Shown: positions 21,414 through 32,640 of the stretch, one piece after another
How positions within the stretch are numbered: the first letter of the stretch is position 1
Layout: the number at the start of each line of letters is the position of its first letter
The notes under the pieces: generated by a model
Seen by the model: the letters and a program-made list of their open reading frames with translations, nothing else
Told to the model about the DNA's origin: nothing
The model's database searches: none
Origin: Nothopassalora personata
Taxonomy: Eukaryota; Ascomycota; Dothideomycetes; Mycosphaerellales; Mycosphaerellaceae
Reading direction: 5' to 3'
Length of the DNA: 64,000 bases
Assembly: GCA_033816765.1 (NCBI GenBank)
Contig: CM066294.1
Location: 930,001-994,000, forward strand
Made by a program: the position numbers and the translations under genes

Positions 21414-21562
21414 GGGCTTGCGTAATCGCTACCGTTGGGCGGCGATAACTTATCCCCTAGACGTCGTATCGAAAAAGAGACCAGTTTTGGAATCCTCGTG
21501 TTGCGGCGCACAAAATGAGCCTAGTACCTTCCCGATTGGGCTAAAGGCTTTAGCTAGTGTAG

Positions 21563-24500
21563 CTATTCGACCTCTTCTAGTTCGCTTCTCCTCTCTCGGT
21601 ACCACTTTAGCGTAGCGATACCTGTGGTGCGGATAAAGTCTATTACCTCTTGCTGTCCTTCGATAGATAGGAAGAGAATAGGGAAGGCCGCTACCCTTAG
21701 TTTTCTAGTCCTAACTTCGGTATATAGACGACATCCTTGGAGGAGGTGAATTGGAGTCTCTTTTTGGCCGCAGCGGCATCTATCGTCGTCTGTTTTGTGG
21801 AACCGGTAAAGGTAGTCGCGGAAGAAACCGTGTCCTAAACGTAAGGAGTAGTAGGCGCTCGAGGTAGCCCTCTCGCATTGTATTTGCAGCGGGAGGTATT
21901 CTTCATATTGAAACCGAGAGAAGTAGCTGTTCGGGCCGTGCTCCTTCTTAGTCTTTGCCTTGTAAAATCGGTCTCTAGTAGCCTTAGCTACTAGGTCGGT
22001 AAGGTAATCTTCGTCGGTTATACTAAGCGACTTGTCGGTTATACTAAGCGACTTAAAGGTCTCTAGTCTTCTTTGGATCCCCTGGAGTTTGGAGCCTTCT
22101 TTAGGCGGTAAAAGCTCGTAGCCCGTCTCTAATACCCTTTTCGTAGCTATTGGGATAGTACTACTTAGGGCCCTAGCAATCGGGTTGTCTTCGGGAAGCT
22201 TCTTTAGCCTTAAGCTATATTTGAGGACCTGGCGTTCTAGGCGAATTCGAGGGGTAAGGAGGTTTGCTTCTCTCTCGGCAGGCTCGGTAGGAGTAGTACG
22301 GAAGACCCCTAGGACTTTACGAATGCCTTTTCCGTGTATAGCCTCTAGGGGGGTAATAGCTCTCCTCGATTTCCACCAAACCGGCGCCCCGTAGTCGGCT
22401 ACGGTAGTAACGCAAGAAAGGTATAGTGTGCGTAGGGAGCGAGTGCTTAACCCATTCCCTATATTCGCTAGGCGGTTCATCCTGTAGAAGGAGGCAAGTG
22501 CCTTAGTTGCTCGGATTTGAATATGTTCTTTAAAGGTAAGATAGGTATCAAACCAGATCCCTAGCCATCGTACGGCCTTTGTCGCGGGTTTAATAACTTC
22601 CCCGCTTGGTAGGGTAATAGAACTATCGTGTCCTTTGCCTTTTGCGAAGTGTAGGAGCTCGGTTTTAGCGAGGTCAAATTCTATCGCTTGTTCGGCTCCT
22701 TTCTTCGTTAAGAGCTTAACCTCTTTCTCGAGGGTCTTTGCGTTCTTCTTAAGGCTAGTCGATGCAACTAGGAGTCCAATATCGTCGATGTAGGATAAGG
22801 GAGTTACGGTTTTAATGTCCGTAAAAAGATCCCTTATATAGATAAGAAATAAAATCGGCGAGATTGGACTACCTTGCGGTACGCCTGTCTCAACGTCCGT
22901 GGTCTCTTCTATTTGTCCGTTAAAGGATAGTTGAATCCTCCGTTCTTCGAGGAAGGACTTAGCCCACCTTATAACCGAGTAGGGGAGTCGTAGCTTAATT
23001 AGTGTTCTTAGGAGGCGGTTCTTCGCTACGTGGTCGAAGGCTCCTTTAACGTCTAGAAAGGCTACGCTTGTCTTCTTTCCTTTTACTCGGTTCCTTTCGA
23101 CAAAGTCGGTTAGGAGGAGGGCTGTGTCTACGGCCGAACGTTTAGTTCTGCCGCCCATTTGCGAGTCGTGAAGTAACGGGCCGGTATCGGCTAGAGCTCC
23201 GAGTCTTTTCGCTAGTATTCTCTCGCTTACTTTCCCTAGACAGTTAAGGAGGGCTATTATCCTATATGCCTTAGGAATCGAGTAGTCGGGCTTCCCTGGT
23301 TTTGCAAGAGTAAATCCAATCGCTACTCGCCAGCACTTAGGGTGGTACCCTTCGTTTAATAGCGAGCCGTAGACCTTAAGAAAGGCGTCTGGAATAGCTT
23401 GAAATGCGCGTTGAATTATTGCTTGGGTTATACCATCCGGGCCTGGGGTTTTACCTTTTACTTTCGAGGAACTACATGCCGATTGCAGTTCTTCTAATTG
23501 TATTCGGTCCCAGTCCCAGTCCCCTATAGGATAGTTATCCCAGGAGGGGTCTAGGGGGTTATCCGGAGGTGGAGAAGGGAATAGCGTTCCCCGGAGGGCC
23601 TCGCATTTTCCCTTAAATGTGTCCTGTCCGTTTATAGTCGGGATTAGACTGTTCCCTCCTACTTTTGTATAGGAGAAGGCCTTATAGACCGACGTAAGAT
23701 CGGTCTTTTGGAGGAACTTGTTCCAATGGTCTCGCTTAGCGTTTTTGATAGCTAGGAAGTATTTATTCCTTGCGCCTAGGTACGCTTCTTTATCGGTGCG
23801 TAGAGTAGATGCTAGGGGGCTAGCTAATTTTCGACGTTCGCGAGATGTTTGTTTACGAAGTTCTTTAAGTTCCGGCGTCCACCACGGTTTAGACTTAGCT
23901 ACTACCCTAAGTTTAGGGATATATAGTTTAGCCGCGGTAGATATAATGTCGGAGAAGGTGCTCGCTAGTAGGTCTAGGTCTTCTATACCTTCTAGATCTA
24001 CTTTCCGATCCTTTAGTACTTGAGAAAAGCCTTTCCAATCTGCTTTAGACGTGTCGAAGCGTAGTCTATCGCTAGGAGGGGGTAGGGGTAGAGAGGAAGT
24101 ATTACTTCCTCTAATGTCTAGAGAGATCGCTAGGTGGTCGGATCCGGTCTCTAGCGTACGCCAGTTTATCTCCGAGTTAGATAACCTACCTTTTGTAAAG
24201 GTAAGGTCTAGGACACTCGGGTTATTTAGGTGTACTCGGTAGAAGGTTCCTATATTCGGGGTATTTCTTAGAGAGAAGTTGTTTGCTTCAATCCAGTTAA
24301 TAAAGGTTAAAGCTCGTAAGCTATTATCCTTTCCGTATGGATCCCACGACGGGTGTCGTATATTAAAGTCGCCGAGTAACACCGTATTTGTTGCCGGCGT
24401 AAATTGGTATAGGGCTCTTTCGTTCGTCCAGACATTCTCGCTATCTTTTTCGTTGTAGACATTAAGAATTTGGATCGAATTCCCCTTCTTGTCCTTTGCG

Positions 24501-24883
24501 GATATTACTTGAAAATCCGGGTCCCTGTTTTGAACCGGAGTAATTTCGACTTGGATTTGTCTACTAATATAGAAGAGGGTGCGAATCCTCGACGTACTAG
24601 TCGGTAGTAGAGTCGTAAAGGCCGGATGAGCTATAGATCTTCGTAGACTATTTTCTTCGTCTATAAAAAGCCATGGCTCTTGGATTGCTAGTATGTCGGC
24701 CTTTTCGCGGATTGCTAGCTCGAGTAGGGACTCGGTAGCTGCCGCGCTCCGGTTTAGGTTTGCTTGGAAGATACGTAACGGTGTAACTAACATCCGGGGG
24801 AGGCTAGTTTTCCTTTCTGTTTTTCTTCTCTCTCTTCTTTCGATAACGCTCTTTGCACCCTTAGGTGCTTTGCGCCGATCCAA
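21563..24883 (-). CDS. LINE ORF2: endonuclease / reverse transcriptase
   Basis: It encodes the enzyme that nicks the target and reverse-transcribes LINE RNA at the nick. The frame has 1,106 codons, but the likely start is Met31 (ATG 24793-24791), which overlaps the ORF1 stop as ATGTTAG. The residues before it overlap ORF1 coding sequence. The APE-type endonuclease follows (N42, QEPW with E69, GDFN and SDH motifs in the first 250 residues). Reverse transcriptase spans about 480-790 with Y698-I699-D700-D701. A C-terminal zinc motif is C1036, C1038, H1046, C1051. No RNase H domain is apparent between RT and the zinc motif. A 21-bp in-frame duplication (SLSITDK twice) occurs near 22020-22055. The frame is intact. 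Confidence 0.93.
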   Translation of the reverse strand: MDRRKAPKGAKSVIERRERRKTERKTSLPRMLVTPLRIFQANLNRSAAATESLLELAIREKADILAIQEPWLFIDEENSLRRSIAHPAFTTLLPTSTSRIRTLFYISRQIQVEITPVQNRDPDFQVISAKDKKGNSIQILNVYNEKDSENVWTNERALYQFTPATNTVLLGDFNIRHPSWDPYGKDNSLRALTFINWIEANNFSLRNTPNIGTFYRVHLNNPSVLDLTFTKGRLSNSEINWRTLETGSDHLAISLDIRGSNTSSLPLPPPSDRLRFDTSKADWKGFSQVLKDRKVDLEGIEDLDLLASTFSDIISTAAKLYIPKLRVVAKSKPWWTPELKELRKQTSRERRKLASPLASTLRTDKEAYLGARNKYFLAIKNAKRDHWNKFLQKTDLTSVYKAFSYTKVGGNSLIPTINGQDTFKGKCEALRGTLFPSPPPDNPLDPSWDNYPIGDWDWDRIQLEELQSACSSSKVKGKTPGPDGITQAIIQRAFQAIPDAFLKVYGSLLNEGYHPKCWRVAIGFTLAKPGKPDYSIPKAYRIIALLNCLGKVSERILAKRLGALADTGPLLHDSQMGGRTKRSAVDTALLLTDFVERNRVKGKKTSVAFLDVKGAFDHVAKNRLLRTLIKLRLPYSVIRWAKSFLEERRIQLSFNGQIEETTDVETGVPQGSPISPILFLIYIRDLFTDIKTVTPLSYIDDIGLLVASTSLKKNAKTLEKEVKLLTKKGAEQAIEFDLAKTELLHFAKGKGHDSSITLPSGEVIKPATKAVRWLGIWFDTYLTFKEHIQIRATKALASFYRMNRLANIGNGLSTRSLRTLYLSCVTTVADYGAPVWWKSRRAITPLEAIHGKGIRKVLGVFRTTPTEPAEREANLLTPRIRLERQVLKYSLRLKKLPEDNPIARALSSTIPIATKRVLETGYELLPPKEGSKLQGIQRRLETFKSLSITDKSLSITDEDYLTDLVAKATRDRFYKAKTKKEHGPNSYFSRFQYEEYLPLQIQCERATSSAYYSLRLGHGFFRDYLYRFHKTDDDRCRCGQKETPIHLLQGCRLYTEVRTRKLRVAAFPILFLSIEGQQEVIDFIRTTGIATLKWYRERRSELEEVE

Positions 24884-26025
24884 AGGCCATCTTTCCTAGC
24901 CTTAGTAGCTTCTTCGCTTGTTTTAAAGGCGAGTAGCATTGAACCTTGCATTTGGGATAGGCGCTTTTCTTCGCTCGTAAGCCAAAGAGGGGTATTTGCG
25001 AGGTTAAAGCCTTTGTTAAAGGCTACGAGCTCGGCGGCGACCTTCTGCGGTCCGTCCTCTTTAAAGGCAATAGGGTCGATTCCGTGCACAACTACTTTGT
25101 GCCAAGAGTTGTCTTCGAGGACTTGAAGGACAGGGACAATTGTCCTAAGGAGAGTAAGGTTCTTTTCGAGTATTTCCTTTGCTTTCTCGTCCCGTAGTGT
25201 TAGGACGAGGTTTCCTTTTTCCGAGAGGCGAGTTCCAAGGAGAATTGGGTGTCCGGGGTATAGGTTAGCTACCGAGAACGCCCGGTTCACCGTATCGCGA
25301 GTAGCGATTATGTCGAGAGGGGTAGTATTGTTTGCTATACCGAAGACGATCCGGCATCCGTTCCTCTTTCTATAGGCCTTCCTACTATCGGTCTTGGTTC
25401 CGTTTGTAGTAGTTTGACCTACCCTCGGTTGGGAGGAGGTTAGTGTCGGAGGGGTGGAGTTTTGGCGTAGTGTCGTAGTTTGGGTCCGGACGGCCGGGTC
25501 GCCTCCGGAGAGGATACTTGCGAAAGTTGGGTTTTGGCCCTTTTGGGTCCCGGTAGGGTTGTTCCTGTTGTCGATAAGCTTCGTAAGCTTAGCGACTGAC
25601 CCTTCTAGGGCGTACACCTGCTTCTCAATCTTTGCTGTTGCCGTCGGGAGTGCCTTGTCTTCGCGGAAGGCCCTAAAGAGGCCTACAAGTTCGAGGACCT
25701 TGTCTTGCCTCTTTCGGTCGCCCTTTGCTAGAGCGGCGGCGTCGATTACCAATTGGTAGGCTTCGTTAAGCTTGGATTCGGCCTCTAAGGCGTTAGATTG
25801 GGACGTTCGTACTGCTTCGTAGCGCTTTAGCGGCGATGTATCCGATACGGTCTCGACAAACGGGCTTGGCCTTTTTGCACCGACAACGGGGATAAATTTT
25901 CTTTGCATAATCTTGTTCGCTTCATTCGTGTTAAGAAAGATGCTCGAAAATTGCTGGGTTGGCGTAGAAGGGTCGGAGAGTTGGTCTTTGTCCCCTAGGG
26001 GATTAAAGATCGGTTCTTCGTCCAT
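24787..26025 (-). CDS. LINE ORF1: RNA-binding Gag-like protein
   Basis: 412 codons. ORF1 products of LINEs coat the transcript in a ribonucleoprotein. The N-terminal half is polar, with a helical segment near residues 75-155. A Ser/Thr/Gln-rich linker and a basic stretch (KAYRKRNGCR) lead to a C-terminal domain (about 220-400) resembling fungal Tad-type ORF1 proteins. No CCHC knuckle was found. The stop TAG (24789-24787) overlaps the ORF2 start, suggesting ORF2 is made by termination-reinitiation. The leader to the element's 5' end is about 260 nt. Confidence 0.85.
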   Translation of the reverse strand: MDEEPIFNPLGDKDQLSDPSTPTQQFSSIFLNTNEANKIMQRKFIPVVGAKRPSPFVETVSDTSPLKRYEAVRTSQSNALEAESKLNEAYQLVIDAAALAKGDRKRQDKVLELVGLFRAFREDKALPTATAKIEKQVYALEGSVAKLTKLIDNRNNPTGTQKGQNPTFASILSGGDPAVRTQTTTLRQNSTPPTLTSSQPRVGQTTTNGTKTDSRKAYRKRNGCRIVFGIANNTTPLDIIATRDTVNRAFSVANLYPGHPILLGTRLSEKGNLVLTLRDEKAKEILEKNLTLLRTIVPVLQVLEDNSWHKVVVHGIDPIAFKEDGPQKVAAELVAFNKGFNLANTPLWLTSEEKRLSQMQGSMLLAFKTSEEATKARKDGLWIGAKHLRVQRALSKEEREEKQKGKLASPGC

Positions 26026-26287
26026 TTCTCTTCCCTTAGGAAGTAACGTTGGAATTGAGTTGCAGGTTCGGCTTCGGGAGCGCTAAACCGGGAGGGGAAG
26101 TCGTCCGCAGCCGGGGCTAGAAAGACAGGAGAAGAGAACTTCAAACTGCTCCAAATTGAATGAGGTAGAAACCTCTTAGTTTTTGGGGCAGCAACCTGCT
26201 TTGTAGATCGTTGGATTGCTCTCGATAAGGGCTTTCGAATGCGGTGTGTTTGACGAACACGCCGAAGTCCGCCGCTGGCGATAAGTG

Positions 26288-29200
26288 TATCCGGCGCGTA
26301 GTTATAAGACTACCTAGGTGGTTCACTAACAAGGCACGTTTTAGGAGGGCATTCTTATTAGAGTTCTTAAGGTTTAACGCCTACTCGATGTTAGGGAGTC
26401 GGGAATATCTTAAGGAGATTATTAGGGCATAGTAAGGTAAGAGGCCCGAAGAATAGGATATAAAGGAATTTATCCGCCTGTTTATATCCTTAAGTAACCT
26501 AATTAAACCTAAGGATTTAGATAACAGCTCCCGGAGTCGCCTCCTCCTTTAAGGATTGCTAGAGGTAGTCGCGAAAGCGGTCTATAAGGCTTGCGGGCTT
26601 TACCTAAAGCAACCTAAGAAGTTTAGGGACTTTTAGAGGATTCTCGATAAAGCTACTAGTATCGTAGATAGTAAGGAGGGATAGAAAGCTATGTATATAG
26701 ATTTCCCTCTTACTTTACCTTAGCTACACCGCTTAGTCGTAAAGTAAATGCCGCGCCTTAAGCCTAAGATTAACACGCTTAAGAGGGCTACGTCTAGGAC
26801 TATTGTTAATAATAACCTAATCTAGAAGGTAGCTAAAATAAGCATACGTGTATACTAGCGCGGTCGCGTCGCGGACGCGGGTACCTTCTACCCGAGCGAG
26901 AATTAACGCTCTATATAACCGGAGAGGCACGACCTAGATACTAAACTGTAGGTTTACGTAATGTAGCGTCCCCTATCGTAGAATCGCGAACAGTCTAAAG
27001 CGATAGATGGTTGTTGCTACAACTATAGTAGTTCGAAGCACTAGGCTAGTAATTGTAGGGCGATAAGGTTCTTAATATCCCGGGGCTACGTATACCTCGC
27101 CCCGAACAACTAGTAGTATCTAGGGAAAGAAGGCAATCCACGTCCTACTAAGTTTAACTTTCGGAGGGACTATAGTAAACCGAAACTGCTCTATATGCTC
27201 CCTCTACTCGAAGAACATTATAGACCGATCGAGTTTAACAACTAGTATAAGATTCCCGCACTACGTAAGTAATAGATAGGTAGGGACTACACTAGGGTAA
27301 CTAAGGTCACGCCTCCTAATCATTCTAAGCCCCCTCCTAACTTTAGGCATTTAATAGAGTATAGCCCTTAGGACTCACGGTCTAGCTAAACGGAGAAGGC
27401 TACTAGTATATATTAGGTCTCATTCGGAGAAAGTGAAGTGGAGTAGGCGGTCGACTTAGGCGAGCTTAACGAGGTATCTACCTATCCTATACAGTCTAAT
27501 AAAGTGAAAGGGAAGGCACCCGTAGGCATTCTAAAGAATCCGCACCCGAGGACCCGGTCCTTAGCCTAGGATCTACGAGCCCGAGCTAAGGCTACTAAGA
27601 AAGTTCGCCTACAATTGGAATAGGAGATCCGGTAAGCTAAGATTAACTAGTAGGAGGTTAAAATGATTAACGAAGTTAGTACTTAAATAAGCGAAACTTA
27701 ATTATTAGCTAAATCCGGGGTAACCCTAGGAAGGGGAAATAATGCCTAAGTAAATAGATTAGGGAACGATACTAATAAAGGACTGCCTAAGGATATGCCT
27801 ATTAGTCCCGTAAACGCCCCCTTCGCATAAAGGAAGCGTATATAGAATGCTAAGACTATAAGGATTAATAACTACGTCCGACAATATAGTTTAGCTAGTA
27901 ATAGCCCGGTTATAAAGGAAGAGGGTATTATCTACTAGATTAATTAGATCCTCTAGATGACGTTTCCTAATGTAAACGCCTAAGATTAGTTTCGATATAG
28001 TCGCTAGTTCGAGGCTACCCTCTTCGGTCGCGTTACTAACACTCCCGCCCTTTAGAAGAAGCTCGCTACAGTGTAACGTCTTATAGGAAAGGACCCTAAG
28101 GTTCGTACTAGACAAGTAGTTACCTATGAAGATAAACCTAAATATAATAAGGAGGTCTTCCGCGAAGATAGTTAGGCCTAGTATATCGGAGTATATTTAA
28201 CTATGCTTTACTCTAAGGGTACGGTCCCTACTACTAAGCTATATAAGGACGTTAAGAAAATCGGGCTCTCTAGTGTCCTTAACAACTTTACTATAGTCCC
28301 TAGTCCTTAGGTAGTAGCGGAGTTTAGGATAAATAAGAACTAGATTAGGTACCTAATTAATAAGGGTTCCGAGGTAAATATTATCGGCTAGAGGAACGCT
28401 TATAGGTTTGGATTACTAGTAATGTCGAGTGCTTAGCTTACCTTTCGAGGTACTAGAGGGCGGGCCTAGTTTAAAGGTGTTATAGGCAATTTAGATGTTT
28501 AGGTATTTAGGGTTTACTACTAAGTGGACATGTTCATCTCCTCGGATCTAAACTTACTAACAATCCTAGGACGTCCGTAGGCCCGTAAGGTGCGACTCAC
28601 TGCCCGTAACTGCGATAATAGTTCATAGAAGGGGACTATTACTAGCCGCAAAGGTGAAAGTGTTATGTTTACTACCCTAGTTAGCTCGGATAGGTATAAG
28701 ACCCTTTAAGAACTGTTAAAAGCGTCGGGAAATAGAAGGGTAGGTTAAGTTACGGCGCTCAACCTACCGACTCGCTAAAGCCGGATTTAATAAAATTAGT
28801 AAGGTTCTCGCACTATCTCGGAGAAGCTTCGGACTTTAATTTACCGGTCCCGGGACCGGCAAATAGCTATAGTAAGCAAAACGGATACGACTACGACACG
28901 ACGCATCTATACGAACCCGGCAAGGCTCGAACGCCTAGTAACCATTTAGCTCACTTATTAGGATTGCTTAGGACTACTAGAATAAAGGAACGAGTTGTAG
29001 AGATTGGAATAGGCGCGTTCGAGGGGGATTCTATTACTAACGTTTATTTAGTTTAAGGGGATTAGCCCTCCGAGATCATAAGGCAATCTACATTAAATGC
29101 TTAGGCACGGAAGGAATAAGTAGGCTAACATATAGCTAACATTAGGATACCGTAGGTCTTCACGATGTATAAGCGTAAGGCGGATAAGAAGAAGCTAGTA

Positions 29201-29747
29201 GACGCGAGCGTTCACGAACGCCTAGAATCACGAGTTAAGGGAGATATAGAATAGAAGCGTAGGGCACTATACCTAGAATCCAAGATGCCTAAAGGACAAG
29301 GTCCGTTCGATAGGAAGTACTTAACTAAGAAATTCTTAAGTATTAAGCGAGGTAGCCGGATTACGCTAGAACGACTTACCTTAATTAAGGTTAGCATTAA
29401 GCTATTACTAATAGAAAGGGCCTTATTCGATAAGATGCTCTATAACCGGGAGGTAGTCCTCGCTTAGGATTTCAGTTACATAAGGTAAATTAGGTACGAC
29501 GTTATGCCACCTTAGAAGATTAACACGGTCCCTTATAGGCTATAGTAGGCACGCCCTATCCGGTTATACCCAAGTCTTAGGGCGATTGTTAAGCGCATAA
29601 TTAGAGCCCGGATTAAGAACAACATCCTAGAATACTTATAAGGGGCATATTCTAATAGCTAGTTCCTAGTCGTAAAGAAGGTTAATGCCTCTAGAAGCGA
29701 TGTGCTATATCGGTTAATTAACTTAGCTATACTCCTAAATGAGGTTA
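26288..29747 (+). pseudogene. Family X copy 1, rest of gag, protease, start of RT
   Basis: Continuation of X after the LINE. Gag extends to about 26900, and a CCHC-like region (CYNYSSSKH... type) is near 27010-27060. A protease-like region lies near 28320-28570, the palindrome at 28840-28863, and the RT start near 29560-29740. It is colinear with 54220-58470 in copy 2. Copy 2 contains a SINE-like element; here the empty site is at 28308-28321. The copy ends abruptly at SINE-like copy A, so the rest of pol and the 3' LTR are missing. Confidence 0.72.
28840..28863. repeat. Family X internal palindrome, copy 1
   Basis: 24-bp near-perfect palindrome with arms TTTACCGGTCCC and GGGACCGGCAAA; the G/A difference is a RIP-type change. 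It lies at the same place as 55120-55145 in copy 2. Confidence 0.85.
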
Positions 29748-30508
29748 TTGATTGATTATTCCATTAACGTGCTATTTGAGTCAAAGACTATGCAACACGG
29801 GTCTCGAGAACGAGACCAAAATTTGAGAGAAGGAGAAAAGCCCCGTCGTACCCCGGACGTAAAAACTCCTTAAAAGATGCGAGCAACGCTCGCTATTCGA
29901 ACCGTAAATCGAATATATTGCGGCGTAGTACGCGCGTACCCGGTAGTCGTGTCTTGTCGAGAATTGCGGTTTGTCGCCTTGCCCCGGGCGAGACAAGTTT
30001 TGCGCCCGTGTCTCGTTCTTGTTTTAAAAAGCCAAGCCGGCCGTACCCGTACGCACCGAGCAAAATCCCAAGAAACACCCGTTGCCTCTGTTTCAATCCA
30101 GTCGCGTTCTCCGGTCTCGAGTGTAGCTCCTCGGTCGCAGTGGCCTCGCTGTCGTCCCCCCCTCGGCCTCTCTTGGTTCCAGCCGTGCAGTATACGTGGT
30201 TTGCGCCCCTAAACGCCTCTCTTGGTTCCAGCCGGCAGTTTACGTGGTTTGCCGGGACGACAGGTAGACAGCGCCTTCGTTGTTCGAGCGACGTGTACGC
30301 TATGTACGTCGCTTTCCCTTCTCGCAGTTCCGGAGTTCTTGTTTGTAGATTTTGAGCGTATCTCGTTCGTTCGGTTCGTCCGACCTGTCTTTTCTTGTTT
30401 CGAGTCGAGTAGGCTTGTATTTTTCGAGAGAGAGAGTCTTAGTTTCTCTTCGTCGTAACGAAGATACTTACGTCGTCCGCCGCGTGAAGGCGCTCTCTAT
30501 AGGACGAC
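29748..30508 (-). mobile_element. SINE-like 761-bp element, copy A (no target duplication)
   Basis: Nearly identical to 46031-46792 and 55677-56437. Read on the minus strand, the 3' tail matches the last 55 or so nt of the LINE and ends in CAAT units. The stem GGTCTCG/CGAGACC is at 29800-29817. The left flank is family X RT and the right flank is gypsy W integrase, with no direct repeat, so this copy marks a rearrangement joint. Open frames of 60-145 codons exist on both strands but are conserved only because the copies are near-identical. Confidence 0.8.
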
Positions 30509-31110
30509 CCGTCGATAGTCTTAGGTCCATTCATATAAGCTTATAAAATGATTTCTAGAAGGCGGACATAAATTGAGGGCCTCGGTCGGAAGTGACTAAC
30601 TATAGAGCTCTATGTAGTTTCTAAATTCTATCCCGGAATACCTATACTACTACTAGGGCATTAGACCGGTCGTCCCGGTAGATTATCGGGAATAGGTACC
30701 GTATTTTTATAAGTCTATCTACGATAACGAGGATAGCGTCGTAACCTTAACCTCTACTCGCTAGTAGTCTCGTAATGAAATCGAGGGTTATGTGTTACTA
30801 GCGATAGCTCGGTACCGGTAGAGGGCGTAGGAGTCCTTACTTAGACTAGCGAGAGGACTTAGTCCGTAGGTAAGTATAGTAGTAAGCTAAGTATCTCGAG
30901 ATATCTTCGCGGAGCTCGGGCTAGTAGTAGTATCGGCTAGTGATCTCGAAGGTGTATTCCCTTCTAGGGTAACTAGAAATAGCATGCCCGTAGTAGACGT
31001 CGAGTATACGCGTACGTAACTCGTTAGTATTAGGGATAAAGACGCGATCTCGGTAGCGTAGAACCCCGGCGTCGTCGATAGTTAACTCCGAGGGGGACAT
31101 AAAGTATAAT
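30509..31110 (-). pseudogene. Gypsy W integrase fragment (3' part)
   Basis: Minus-strand integrase core with VTSDRGPQFMSAF at about 30560-30600. It continues the W element of 38006-41780 across the Y insertion. It is cut at 30509 by the SINE-like joint, and the W 3' end is missing. Confidence 0.7.
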
Positions 31111-31307
31111 TGTTAAGGGGATGTCGTAATGTATAGTACGCCTACGACCTGCTAGTCGTAGATGAACTAATTCTTGCCTTTTGTTTAAGACGCATCGCGC
31201 GTCGTAAGGTGTACTTATACGTGTTACGTGCGGCTTAGTAGCCGGTCGCGACCGCATGTTACATATAAGGCTATATGTAGGGGTTAGCTACTAGGCTGCC
31301 CCTTACA
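31111..31307 (-). repeat. 3' LTR of Y
   Basis: 197 bp, homologous to 37809-38005, 33149-33345 and 16766-16962. RIP-mutated: most CpA positions of the solo copies read TpA here. Confidence 0.85.
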
Positions 31308-31609
31308 ATTGCCTCCCCTCCCGTGCGAGCTATCCTTAGCTCGCTAGTTGCTACGTAGAGGCTCCTATGTACTTCTAGAACTATAGTTGCTATACGGCCT
31401 ATATACGGGCTACGTACGTATCGTTATGTAGGTGTAGGTAAGTAAGGCTTAGTTGCCGTGCCGACGTAGCTAGTTAGGGGCATAAAACTCTAGCCTAACC
31501 TAGCCCTTTCTTAGCACGCTCCCTAGCTTATTACCTTCGCTATACTACTACTACGTACCCGCACCGTACTATTATCGTAAGCGCCTCGCTAGCATTATTA
31601 TTATTATTA

Positions 31610-32640
31610 TGTCTACCGTGCCCTCCTCGCCGCCATTCTCTAGCCGCTCCGCCTCCTCTAGTAGCACTAGTAGCGATAGTACTACTAGCGCCGTAGAAGA
31701 CGAGCGCCGCTAGGCGGCTCTAGTACGCGACGCCCCTAGAACGCCTAGTAGTCGTAAGCGACTAGTATTACCCTCGTAGCTACTAACGCCCTCGCTAGCT
31801 ACTAAGCTCTCGTAGAGAATTAATATATACATACGGTGCCTCCCGTACTTCGTTAGGGGTAAGTCTCTACGCGCGTCGCCTACGATTTGCATACTAACCA
31901 CTTGCTAGACGAGGCCGATAACTGTAATAGTATCACTACCGGCGAGCTCCTAAAGAAGTGTAGCCGCTATAGGCGTAGTAAACATAGCTACGTACCTAAT
32001 ACTAGCTACGCTATCGCCTCGCTAGTAAGCCGCCTACGCGCCGCGCGGTCCTAGCGCGACTTCCTTACGGCTATAATAGGCTAGGCGCCTATAGACCTCT
32101 AGTAGTAGGAGCTAGTAGAGTAGATCCGCCTATGTACCTAGCTAGGTAACGACATTAAGGAGGTAAGTCGCTACTTCGCTCGTGCGAGTCGACTACTACT
32201 CGCGGGGGAGGGCTCTAGTACGTCCCCTATGCTTCGGCTAACCCTTTCTATAGGCTATTAGGCAGTTTAATGCCTATAAGCATAAGCGTACCGGGGAGAC
32301 CCGCATACGTGCCTCCGCCGCCGCCGCTACCACTACCGCCGCCCCCGCCGCCGAAGCCCTCGCGCTCTAGTAGGAGTAGAACCGCGCCCTTAATAGGCTG
32401 TTCGAACTCGGCCGCGCCGTAAGTCGTATGTTCCTCGCCTACGTGTACCCTACTAACCGTAGTCCTAGTTCCTATAGGCGTAGAACATCGACACTACCGC
32501 CGCCGACTAGGCATTCTTACCTAAGTTACTACGTAACGACAACTGAGGCGCTCGCCTTACACGCTGCTCGCGGGCTCCTCGCCTACTACTACTCTACGTA
32601 GCCCCTAGTAGGCGCGCTACTCTTTAGCTTTTATTTTATT
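31610..32640 (+). pseudogene. Antisense ORF of Y, RIP-degraded
   Basis: On the strand opposite to Y gag-pol, between the chromodomain end and the 3' LTR. ATG at 31610 opens a Ser-rich frame. After a frame change near 31850-31890, a second stretch (about 31880-32300) reads AYDLHTNHLLDEADNCNS onward with only TAG/TAA stops, pointing to a once-coding sequence. A related fragment lies at 59563-59830. Function is unknown. The frame change could be an intron or an indel. Confidence 0.5.

Larger units (their letters stand above)
20947..26287 (-). mobile_element. Intact Tad-like LINE (non-LTR retrotransposon)
   Basis: A 5,341-bp element read on the minus strand, flanked by a 13-bp duplication tatccggcgcgta (20934-20946 and 26288-26300). 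The empty site is seen in X copy 2. The 5' end is at 26287 and ORF1 starts at 26025. ORF1 and ORF2 overlap at ATGTTAG, and the 3' end carries tandem CAAT units instead of poly(A). There is no RIP damage although it lies in RIP-mutated DNA. Full-length 5' and 3' ends plus open ORFs suggest a young and possibly active copy. Confidence 0.93.

Noticed and set aside
29781..30546. Proteins of 67-145 aa repeated at three loci
   Set aside because: They lie in SINE-like copies whose near-identity is due to recent transposition; no protein features, and frames overlap on both strands.
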